Assembly: GCA_005883085.1 (NCBI GenBank)
Contig: VBAY01000092.1
Coordinates: 1 to 6,120, forward strand
Direction of reading: 5' to 3'
Origin: Candidatus Bathyarchaeota archaeon
Lineage (GTDB): Archaea > Thermoproteota > Bathyarchaeia > 40CM-2-53-6
DNA: 6,120 bases
Part shown: piece by piece, positions 1 through 5,030 of the stretch
Position numbering within the stretch: position 1 is the first letter of the stretch
Layout: every line of letters starts with the position of its first letter
Notes under the pieces: model-generated
The model's input: only the letters and a program-made list of their open reading frames with translations
Told to the model about the DNA's origin: nothing
Databases searched by the model: none
Program-made: the position numbers and the translations under genes

Positions 1-369
1 TCTCGTGAGATAGATGATCATGATAATCCAGAAGACTAACGCATAACCTGCTTGGTACAGCCCGGTAAACGCGACGTAGGCTGCGCCAAGGAGGGAGAGC
101 ACCGTGAAGATCATTCCGAGGGTCCACGCCCAACCCTTTCCATGGAGAAAGCCGACCCCGGTCGCCAGCCATATGAGACTGAAGAAGAGAAAGACTCCAC
201 CGATAACGATCCCGACGGTGCCGATCAGGGTTCCAACTGTGGGAAGAGTGGAGAATATGGCAGCCAATCCGATGATAGCGAGGCTGACTAGAAGTCCAAG
301 GACACCGATTAGGATCTGAACTATCGCGAGGAATGTAATGCCGATTGGCCGCGAAGGCTTCTGCATCAT
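1..369 (-). CDS. Partial small integral membrane protein, paralogue of the 503-1012 gene
   Basis: The minus frame is open from tandem ATG codons at 369 and 366 to the window edge, giving 123 residues with no stop; the C-terminal end lies outside. It starts MMQKPSRPIG and has about four hydrophobic stretches (residues about 11-38, 46-72, 82-103 and 108-121). It matches the neighbouring 169-aa protein in three places: the N-terminal RPxGxTxLA, the central GxGFxxGKxWAWxLG (here residues 71-85), and a final IxYLxR. By that alignment only about 25 residues are missing. The two are therefore tandem paralogues of an uncharacterised membrane family; no enzyme motif is visible. A 133-base gap separates it from the gene before it. 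A weak TATA-like GCTTAACA (394-401) stands about 30 bases upstream of the ATG, so it may have its own promoter. Function is unknown; that it is a real gene is fairly certain. Confidence 0.78.
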   Translation of the reverse strand, partial: MMQKPSRPIGITFLAIVQILIGVLGLLVSLAIIGLAAIFSTLPTVGTLIGTVGIVIGGVFLFFSLIWLATGVGFLHGKGWAWTLGMIFTVLSLLGAAYVAFTGLYQAGYALVFWIIMIIYLTR

Positions 370-502
370 GGGAAAATCGAGTCTCACCGGAAGGTGTTAA
401 GCGGACTGTTACCAACCTCCTTCTCGAACAGTGAGCTAGGTCGGAATGGGTGAGCAGAGGGTAGAGAAAGCCTGATTCTGATTGCTTGAGATGTCGGCTC
501 GA
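370..502 (-). other. Intergenic gap between the two paralogous membrane genes
   Basis: No coding sequence is supported here. Reading through the TAG stop of the upstream gene gives a sequence rich in Ser, Arg and His, unlike the hydrophobic protein before it, so that stop looks genuine. A weak TATA-like GCTTAACA on the minus strand at 394-401 and a GGTGAG (383-388), 13 bases before the ATG at 369, are the only possible signals. The spacing of GGTGAG is too long for a good ribosome binding site. Confidence 0.4.
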
Positions 503-1012
503 CTAAGGTGTCGCGGAACCCGTTCCCGGCACAGTAGAGCGTGACACCATCGGGGTTTCCTTGCCAAAGAAGACCTTGACGTGTGGTCTCATTAGATAGT
601 AGATTATTAGCAGCGAGATTATCAGCGAAACGACGCCGCTGTAGTTGCCACCGATCATCTGAATTACGTTGAGAACTATTCCGATGACGCTTACTATGAT
701 TCCTAGGTTCCATGCCCATCGTTTTCCACCGAAGAACCCAATTCCGACGGCTAGATAGAGGATTCCGAGAATCAAGATTGCTGCGCCGAGGGCGATTATT
801 AATGCCGATATGGTTCCTACGCCGAGCGAGGCAAGTCCGGGATAGCCAGCGTTTGTTATAGCGTTTGTAATGTCAATAGAAGCGGTTAGTGTGCCAAGTA
901 GGAGTCCTAGTCCGATGAGCACTGCTCCGCTAAACAGAAGCGCTATTGCTCCTAGAATTGCTAGCACGGCGAGAATTGTTACGCCGGTTGGTCGCGGTGG
1001 TTTCGGCTGCAT
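503..1012 (-). CDS. Small integral membrane protein with GKxWAWxLG signature (169 aa)
   Basis: This hydrophobic protein has four likely membrane regions at residues about 11-42, 63-93, 101-121 and 124-141, and a short polar, probably disordered tail ending in a Gly/Ser/Thr/Pro stretch. The start is placed at ATG 1012 rather than the TTG at 1036. From this ATG the N terminus (MQPKPPRPTG) aligns with that of the downstream paralogue (MMQKPSRPIG), whereas the TTG would overlap the previous gene by 19 bases. With the ATG, only five bases separate it from the TAA of the zinc-ribbon gene, so the two are almost certainly co-transcribed. No Shine-Dalgarno sequence is evident. The shared signature IGFFGGKRWAWNLG lies at residues 91-104, at a loop/membrane boundary. 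No catalytic motif is seen. The family is not one I can name; a membrane role is inferred from hydropathy only. The stop is TAG. Confidence 0.85.
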   Translation of the reverse strand: MQPKPPRPTGVTILAVLAILGAIALLFSGAVLIGLGLLLGTLTASIDITNAITNAGYPGLASLGVGTISALIIALGAAILILGILYLAVGIGFFGGKRWAWNLGIIVSVIGIVLNVIQMIGGNYSGVVSLIISLLIIYYLMRPHVKVFFGKETPMVSRSTVPGTGSATP

Positions 1013-1017
1013 GGTTG

Positions 1018-1524
1018 TTAGATACTCGCTCCGCAACTAGGGCAGCGTGTGGCTCCGGCGGGAATGCTGGCACCGCAATTCTTACAGTTCGTACCCATCG
1101 ATCCCATGGATCCTGAGCCCATCGGCATTGAAGAGCTCATCATCGGTGGAGGCATTGCGCCCGGAGCCATTGTTGGCTTGAAGGTTAGTGCGAGAATGCC
1201 ACCGATTAGTCCGAGAAGGAAGCCGATGAAGAAGCCTCCGAGTGCGGTAACCCAGCTGATTATAGAGAGTATCAAAACGATAACGCCCCACATTTTAGCG
1301 TTGGTTGGTTTGGAGTATAGCATGAATCCTCCAACAACCATGATAATTCCCATGATTACGCCGACGATTCCCAGTGCCAACACTGTACTGCTGGCGGAAG
1401 CTGCACCCGTAACGTTGAATGAACCGATCAACGATCCAGCGAAGGCAAGAGTGGCTCCCCCGAAGATAACGAATAATCCGCCTATCAGTGACAGAACCAT
1501 TGCTGCGGTTGGTTTATCGCCCAT
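1018..1524 (-). CDS. Four-helix membrane protein with C-terminal zinc ribbon (168 aa)
   Basis: The N-terminal two thirds is hydrophobic, with about four membrane helices (residues about 7-30, 46-70, 78-95 and 97-114). A Met/Pro/Ser/Gly-rich linker follows (about 116-143), then a compact zinc ribbon with Cys147, Cys150, Cys161 and Cys164 (C-x2-C-x10-C-x2-C) that ends at the C terminus. This architecture, with hydrophobic helices and a CxxCG...CPxCG tail, is common in archaeal proteins of unknown function; the ribbon presumably faces the cytoplasm and binds zinc or a partner. ATG 1524 is the first start and lies about 35 bases from the centre of a strong TATA box (1555-1564), implying a leader of only about ten bases. 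It is the first gene of a probable operon with the 503-1012 gene. Function is unknown; gene reality is near certain. The stop is TAA. Confidence 0.88.
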   Translation of the reverse strand: MGDKPTAAMVLSLIGGLFVIFGGATLAFAGSLIGSFNVTGAASASSTVLALGIVGVIMGIIMVVGGFMLYSKPTNAKMWGVIVLILSIISWVTALGGFFIGFLLGLIGGILALTFKPTMAPGAMPPPMMSSSMPMGSGSMGSMGTNCKNCGASIPAGATRCPSCGASI

Positions 1525-1554
1525 ATCAGATCAGTCTCAGCGAGGCTCTGACAG

Positions 1555-1564
1555 TATATATAAG
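1555..1564 (-). promoter_or_regulatory. Archaeal TATA box for the zinc-ribbon membrane gene
   Basis: The minus strand reads CTTATATATA, a close match to the archaeal TATA element. Its centre is about 35 bases before ATG 1524, so transcription should start around 1534 and leave a leader of about ten bases. The bases just upstream are purine-rich (CGGAATAT), compatible with a BRE. Confidence 0.75.
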
Positions 1565-1575
1565 ATATTCCGTTC

Positions 1576-1592
1576 TCGCCGAATTTCGGCGA
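1576..1592. repeat. 17-bp palindrome next to the TATA box, candidate operator
   Basis: TCGCCGAA-T-TTCGGCGA is a perfect inverted repeat with 8-bp arms around one central base, ending 11 bases upstream of the TATA box of the 1524-1018 gene. A second, overlapping inverted repeat (AATTTCG at 1582-1588 and CGAAATT at 1599-1605, 10-base spacer) shares its arm. Position and symmetry suggest a binding site for a dimeric regulator, either an activator just upstream of BRE/TATA or a repressor. It is not followed by a T tract on the minus strand, so it does not look like a terminator. Confidence 0.5.
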
Positions 1593-1810
1593 TTCTTGCG
1601 AAATTTGGGGATTTTTTCCGGTTTTGAAGCCAGATAGCCGTTGACAATATCAGAGCCTCGGGATTATGCTGGCGTTTCATGAAGGGCGGGACGCGCGAAA
1701 ATCGACCACCCCCGGGGGTCACAGATTAGTTAGTGAAAAACAATAGTTAGCGGAAAAGGAAAAGTTGCAGAAAGAGGACTGTGGATCGCTCCGGGGTTTC
1801 TCGTATCCTG
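1593..1810. other. Intergenic region between two membrane-protein genes
   Basis: I see no gene in this stretch. It holds a GC-rich perfect palindrome ACCCCCGGGGGT (1708-1719), followed on the minus strand by GGTCGATTTTCGCG. That could be a terminator-like hairpin for the membrane gene ending at 1811, but the T run is only four bases. TAGTTAG occurs twice (1727-1733 and 1744-1750), which is probably chance. Confidence 0.4.
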
Positions 1811-2827
1811 CTATCTTACGCCGGGGTCTGTCGGTTCGGGCATTCGGGACCCAAGTTGAGCGGAGGATTTGCTCCGCGGGAATTGCAGGATGATCTTCTT
1901 CCTTATCCAAAGAAGGTAGAGGATGAAGGCGACCCCTAGGGCGCTTGTCCCAAGTCGCCCGAACGATTCGAGGATGAAGTCGAGGAAGGCCGCGAAGAAG
2001 CCCAGTGCGCCTGTCATCAGGCCGAGTTTCTGCAGGTCGCTGAATCCTCTCCTCGCCCATCTGGACAGTAGTCTCTCATAGCCGAGGACCAGGATTGCTC
2101 CTACAATCATTGTTCCAGCGGCGATCGGAATTAGTGCGCTGGTGAAGAGGAAGAAGAATATTGTCGGGACCGAGAATCCGAGGGGCACGAGGATCCTCCA
2201 GGAGACTTTGAGATTTCGCTGGGTCGGAGAAATATTGGGAACTTTCTTGGCCAGCCAACTTAGAGCAACAACTGTTGCGATGCAGCCCCCTATTGCTAGA
2301 ACTCCGGGATCGTAGGGGAAGGCAAAGAAGCCGAGAATTATTGCCAGAACCAATAGCCCGTGGAAGAGAATCCGCATTCTTGACGAGAGCCAGATCCGAG
2401 TTTTGGATTGTGGATAGGTTAGCTCGACGAGGAAGATTGGAATGGTGATGCTGAAGATTGCGTGATAGATTGCAAGCCATTCGGCCCAGACCCAGTTCGT
2501 CCCAAGCCAACGTCCATAGGTTGCGAGTAATCCGAGATCCTTCCATGTTGGGCTGAAGAAACTGCGAACCATTATTCCCTCCTCGATTATTCCATAGGCG
2601 GCGCCGAGGATCAGGATAGAGCGCCAGCCCTTCCGCCACCGGCGAGCGTAGTCTCGAACTAGCAGCGCTCCGCTTCCGTAGAGGCAGGCTAGGAGAAAGG
2701 TGACCGCGGGGTTTAGGAACGCTAGTGGAGGAGTTGATCCGGAGAGTCCTTCGCCGATAAGTGGGGAGAGGAAGAAGAGTAATAGGATTGGTTTTCGATA
2801 AACTTTCGTGAGGTTTGACGGTTCCAG
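1811..2827 (-). CDS. Polytopic membrane protein, probably with a non-ATG (CTG) start (338 aa)
   Basis: The frame is open from a TAA at 2900-2902 down to TAG at 1811. The first ATG is at 2572, but the translation upstream of it is clearly coding. It gives a hydrophobic helix (residues 13-24, KPILLLFFLSPL), a GExLSGSTPP loop, a second helix (about 41-57), a basic loop (RDYARRWRKGW) and an LILGAAYGIIEEG segment that runs straight into the ATG-started part. I therefore extend it to CTG 2827, the only in-frame NTG codon in the N-terminal part; no ATG, GTG or TTG occurs in any minus frame between about 2780 and 2930. About eight membrane helices follow, with conserved-looking elements: Glu82-Glu83, a WVWAEW stretch and a His in IYHAIFS (residue about 122). 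The paired Glu and the later His faintly recall CPBP/CAAX-type membrane proteases, but the Glu-Glu to Arg spacing is off by one, so I do not assign that family. The gene is real; start and function are uncertain. Confidence 0.75.
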   Translation of the reverse strand: MEPSNLTKVYRKPILLLFFLSPLIGEGLSGSTPPLAFLNPAVTFLLACLYGSGALLVRDYARRWRKGWRSILILGAAYGIIEEGIMVRSFFSPTWKDLGLLATYGRWLGTNWVWAEWLAIYHAIFSITIPIFLVELTYPQSKTRIWLSSRMRILFHGLLVLAIILGFFAFPYDPGVLAIGGCIATVVALSWLAKKVPNISPTQRNLKVSWRILVPLGFSVPTIFFFLFTSALIPIAAGTMIVGAILVLGYERLLSRWARRGFSDLQKLGLMTGALGFFAAFLDFILESFGRLGTSALGVAFILYLLWIRKKIILQFPRSKSSAQLGSRMPEPTDPGVR

Positions 2828-2832
2828 TGTCG

Positions 2833-2850
2833 GACCCTTTGAAAGGGGTC
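2833..2850 (-). repeat. Imperfect palindrome just upstream of the CTG start
   Basis: On the minus strand GACCCCTTT and AAAGGGTC form arms that pair over eight bases, with one unpaired C in the first arm and almost no loop. The repeat ends five bases before the proposed CTG start at 2827. As DNA it could be an operator; as RNA it would occupy the ribosome-binding region. No good TATA box is seen; CTCAAATAG at about 2851-2859 is the nearest A/T-rich stretch. Confidence 0.35.
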
Positions 2851-2861
2851 TATTTGAGGCG

Positions 2862-2882
2862 AAAAAAGGGAGTTTGATACTC
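2862..2882 (-). terminator. Candidate terminator of the VOC gene (small hairpin plus T6)
   Basis: On the minus strand, about 50 bases after the VOC stop codon, GAGT-ATCAA-ACTC forms a short 4-bp hairpin followed by CCTTTTTT. Archaeal termination depends chiefly on the T tract, so the T6 run at 2867-2862 is the main evidence. The hairpin is weak. Confidence 0.4.
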
Positions 2883-2929
2883 TGCGCTAGACTAGGGCGT
2901 TACTAGCGACGCGGGCGGACGTTGGTTGG

Positions 2930-3280
2930 TTACTTTTTGCTCCAGAGGCCGATGACGTTGCCGTGCGGGTCGCCGATAGTTCCCCAGTAGCCCATTCCGC
3001 CGCCGATAGACTTGCGCTTCTTCAGGATTCGTCCGCCGAGGCTCTTTGCCTTCTGCTGAGTTGCTGGTATTGTGTCGACATTGACGTAGAATGTTGTTGA
3101 GCCGGGTTTGACTTTCTTGCCTAGTTGGAAGCCGCCGCCGACGCCTTTCTGCGATGTCTTGAACATTGCATAGCTATCGTCGAACATTTCGAATTTCCAG
3201 CCGAAGAGTTTGGAGTAGAACTTCTTTGTCGTTAAGAGGTCTTTGGATGTCAGTTCTATATGGCCGATTTCTTTTCCCAT
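2930..3280 (-). CDS. VOC-superfamily protein (glyoxalase/bleomycin-resistance fold), 116 aa
   Basis: This single-module vicinal-oxygen-chelate protein has recognisable features. The first beta strand is GHIEL with His7 at the usual first metal-ligand position. An amphipathic helix then leads into KKFYSKLFGWKFEMF (residues 19-33). The C-terminal strand TIGDPHGNVIGLWSKK (101-116) has the typical GDPxGNxxGLW ending. VOC proteins use paired beta-alpha-beta-beta-beta units, often as dimers, to bind a metal and act on small molecules. At 116 aa this is the usual length for the short stand-alone type, whose substrates are rarely known. The position where many members have a C-terminal Glu ligand reads LWSKK, so metal-dependent catalysis is doubtful. 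ATG 3280 is chosen because a TATA-like CTTTTAAA lies about 31 bases upstream and no Shine-Dalgarno is present, suggesting a leaderless mRNA. It has its own promoter, separate from the hydrolase genes. The stop is TAA. Confidence 0.9.
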   Translation of the reverse strand: MGKEIGHIELTSKDLLTTKKFYSKLFGWKFEMFDDSYAMFKTSQKGVGGGFQLGKKVKPGSTTFYVNVDTIPATQQKAKSLGGRILKKRKSIGGGMGYWGTIGDPHGNVIGLWSKK

Positions 3281-3307
3281 AGTAGCTGTGTATTGCCAAA
3301 TATTGAG

Positions 3308-3315
3308 TTTAAAAG
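3308..3315 (-). promoter_or_regulatory. TATA-like box for the VOC gene
   Basis: The minus strand reads CTTTTAAA, centred about 31 bases before ATG 3280. Expected initiation about 26 bases downstream falls around 3285, a nearly leaderless transcript, in keeping with the lack of a ribosome binding site. Confidence 0.6.
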
Positions 3316-3322
3316 TTCTTAC

Positions 3323-3343
3323 ACGGGGCTCAGAAACGCCCGT
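3323..3343 (-). terminator. Possible hairpin after the nucleoside hydrolase gene
   Basis: Ten bases after the TGA stop, ACGGGC and GCCCCGT can pair over six bases with one bulged base and an eight-base loop. A short TTTT appears further on, inside the TATA box of the next gene. It may mark the 3' end of the hydrolase transcript, but the T tract is poor. Confidence 0.25.
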
Positions 3344-3352
3344 TTTGATGTA

Positions 3353-4327
3353 TCAACTGCTCATGGGGCTGGTCAAACGATCTAGAAAGAGCTGTTTGAA
3401 ACTTCTAGAATCCACATTCTTACAAATCATCATTTTCTTGCCCGGTGTCTTGCCTTCATGTAGCCTTTCCCGTCTGTCTGCAACGGTCATGCCTGCTGTG
3501 ATTTCGCCTCTTGTCTCGACTCGAGCCTTGTAGCTGGCATATTCGAAGAGTGAGGGCTTGACCTTGGTGGCGACGGTCATTGGATCGTGCAACGCGAAGA
3601 TTCGATGTTTGTGTATGTTCTTGTTGAGGATCTTGGCCGCGAAGGTGGCAACTCGGCCCTTGTTCTTCTTGATATCGGTGTAATTTTTCAGTGTTAACTG
3701 GTTCTTGGGGTCCATTGTCACGTCGAGGCCAACCGCTGTTAGCGGAACTCCGGATTCGAACACGATCTTTGCAGCCTCCGGGTCCGCGTAGATGTTAAAC
3801 TCGGCAACCGGCGTTACGTTGCCAATGCCGTATTCTGTTACACCGTAGGCTCCGCCCATTACCACGAGTTCCTTGATCATTTTGGCGGATTCGGGGAATC
3901 CTGTTAGGAGAGCGGCAATGTTGGTGAGCGGACCGGTGCAGATTATGATAAGGTCGCGACGCTTTGAAAGGGTTAGCTCGTTAGAGATCGTGTCTAGAGC
4001 ATTCTTTTCTGCAGGATGAATTCTTGAAAGTGGAAGGTTGGAATTGCCTAGCCCATCTTTCCCATGGAACCCGATCGCCCGGACCGGATCTCGCACAAGC
4101 GGGTTTCCTAGTCCTCGAGCAACCGGCACGTCTCCTCTATTGAGGAGATCAACGACTCGCAATCCATTCAGCGTCGCTTGTTCTACTGTTACGTTGCCAG
4201 AGACTGCTGTAATGGCTATGACTTCAAGCTCCGGAGACCTTAATGCGAGGATGAGGGCGAGCGCATCGTCTATTCCCCCGTCTTGGTCGATGATGACACG
4301 GGTGGGCTTCTTCGAGCCCGACCCCTT
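3353..4327 (-). CDS. Inosine-uridine-type nucleoside hydrolase, complete domain with no start codon of its own
   Basis: This enzyme hydrolyses the N-glycosidic bond of ribonucleosides to free base and ribose. Counting from the first codon after the UAG at 4330-4328 there are 324 residues, the normal family length. Hallmarks are VIIDQDGGIDDALAL (residues 11-25, the Asp cluster Asp14/Asp16/Asp20/Asp21 that binds calcium and activates water), CTGPLTNIAALL (131-142), VMGGAYG (156-162), AEFNIYADPEAA (175-186, with Glu176 and Asn178 as ribose contacts) and HDPMTVA (His247-Asp248). The usual DxDPG has Gly for Pro. An annotation that starts at TTG 4162 would cut off the catalytic Asp cluster. Between the UAG and that cluster there is no ATG, GTG, TTG or CTG; the codons spell KGSGSKKPTRV, which looks like a linker. 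The frame is continuous with the upstream cysteine hydrolase, so this domain is either made by UAG readthrough, initiated at an unusual codon, or part of a fusion gene broken by a nonsense change or sequencing error. The stop is TGA. Family assignment is firm; base specificity cannot be read from sequence. Confidence 0.88.
   Translation of the reverse strand, partial: KGSGSKKPTRVIIDQDGGIDDALALILALRSPELEVIAITAVSGNVTVEQATLNGLRVVDLLNRGDVPVARGLGNPLVRDPVRAIGFHGKDGLGNSNLPLSRIHPAEKNALDTISNELTLSKRRDLIIICTGPLTNIAALLTGFPESAKMIKELVVMGGAYGVTEYGIGNVTPVAEFNIYADPEAAKIVFESGVPLTAVGLDVTMDPKNQLTLKNYTDIKKNKGRVATFAAKILNKNIHKHRIFALHDPMTVATKVKPSLFEYASYKARVETRGEITAGMTVADRRERLHEGKTPGKKMMICKNVDSRSFKQLFLDRLTSPMSS
4300..4324 (-). 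promoter_or_regulatory. Stem-loop three bases after the UAG junction, candidate readthrough element
   Basis: On the minus strand, after TAG-AAG, GGGT-C-GGGCT can pair with AGCCC-ACCC. This gives nine base pairs, seven of them G-C, with one bulged C and a six-base loop CGAAGA. Structures placed a few bases 3' of a stop are known to stimulate readthrough in viral mRNAs, and a PYLIS-like element has been described downstream of archaeal pyrrolysine UAG codons. No U tract follows, so it is not an intrinsic terminator. It lies wholly in the linker-coding part of the nucleoside hydrolase frame, so chance pairing of GC-rich codons cannot be excluded. Confidence 0.45.
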
Positions 4328-4966
4328 CTAGAATAACTTCGTGATTTTCTTTGTCGGCAGCACGTCTGTCAGATACCAGAATTTGACGTATTGTAATCCT
4401 GTCCGGTATTGTAGTTCGGTGAAGGAGTTGACAGCGTCCTCCGTGACGATCGACTCGTATCCCTTGAAGAAGGCGTCTGCGCAGGTATGTCTTACGCAAC
4501 AGTCTGCGTGAAGTCCTGCGAGTATCAGCGTGTTTGCGCCTTTGCCATCGTAAGCCTTCTTGAGTAGCTTCTCCAGTCTCGTGTCGTGGAAGCTGCTGTA
4601 TGTGGTCTTGGGAATCTCAACATCCTTCTTTCTTGGTCTGAGGGCACCGATCACTTTTGCGCCCTTTGTGCCTCTCATGGCGTGTTCTCCCCAGCGCTGG
4701 ATCTCGAAATCTCGGCGTGTGTGTGAATCGTTAGGATAGAATACTGGGATGTCTGCGCTTCGTGCCGCATCCGTTAGCTCTCCAGACTTCGGGATTATCG
4801 GCAATGCACGATCGGTCTTGATCTTTCCATACACAAAGTCATAGAGCATGTCCACGACTAGAACAGCAAATCTCCGGTCCCTGTCGTATACATGGGGCGC
4901 AACAGACATTCCGGGATCGTAGAGTATTAGTTTCTCGGTGGAGCCTTGTCCATGAATTCTGCTCAA
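4328..4966 (-). CDS. Isochorismatase/nicotinamidase-family cysteine hydrolase (212 aa to the UAG)
   Basis: This is a cysteine hydrolase of the isochorismatase superfamily, whose members include nicotinamidase (nicotinamide to nicotinate plus ammonia). The catalytic triad is visible: Asp39 in VLVVDMLYDF, Lys120 in IPKTTYSSF and Cys157 in HADCCVRHTC. NDSH (Asp80, His82) with His95 in WGEHAMRGT matches the Asp/His/His metal site of nicotinamidases, favouring an amide-base hydrolase over isochorismatase proper. The start is uncertain. TTG 4966 lies 31 bases from a TATA-like element, the same spacing as the VOC gene; ATG 4909 (residue 20) would begin nearer the usual N terminus of the family. The frame ends at TAG 4330-4328 after ITKLF and continues directly as the nucleoside hydrolase frame, so both domains may form one polypeptide of about 536 residues. 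Upstream lie 64 bases and an unrelated gene. The family is sure; the nicotinamide substrate is an inference. Confidence 0.88.
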   Translation of the reverse strand: MSRIHGQGSTEKLILYDPGMSVAPHVYDRDRRFAVLVVDMLYDFVYGKIKTDRALPIIPKSGELTDAARSADIPVFYPNDSHTRRDFEIQRWGEHAMRGTKGAKVIGALRPRKKDVEIPKTTYSSFHDTRLEKLLKKAYDGKGANTLILAGLHADCCVRHTCADAFFKGYESIVTEDAVNSFTELQYRTGLQYVKFWYLTDVLPTKKITKLF

Positions 4967-4993
4967 GTCTCCCCGACAAGTGGGTCAGGCATG

Positions 4994-5001
4994 ATTTTAA
5001 C
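4994..5001 (-). promoter_or_regulatory. TATA-like box for the cysteine hydrolase/nucleoside hydrolase unit
   Basis: The minus strand reads GTTAAAAT, centred about 31 bases before the TTG start at 4966. It lies in the 64-base gap after the 5645-5031 gene and supports separate transcription of the hydrolase pair as well as the TTG start. The match to the consensus is moderate. Confidence 0.45.
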
Positions 5002-5030
5002 GCTGGGGTGACTGCCGCCTTAGCGGAGCA

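Noticed and set aside
1049..1627. Plus-strand open frame of 192 codons
   Set aside because: It lies antisense to the zinc-ribbon membrane gene, contains that gene's promoter, and its translation is a low-complexity Pro/Ile/Met-rich reflection of the hydrophobic minus-strand protein.
2076..2639. Minus-strand frame of 187 codons in another phase
   Set aside because: Its composition is rich in Asn, Arg and Ser with no hydrophobic pattern; it is a shadow of the membrane-protein frame in the same region.
1811..2827. CPBP/CAAX-type membrane protease
   Set aside because: A Glu-Glu pair, a later Arg and a membrane His are present, but the spacing does not match EExxxR and the second and third motifs are not evident.
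4963..4992. Nine-codon upstream ORF (ATG 4992) whose TGA overlaps the TTG start at 4966
   Set aside because: The TATA-like box lies at 4994-5001, so transcription should begin downstream of this ATG and the small frame would not be in the mRNA.
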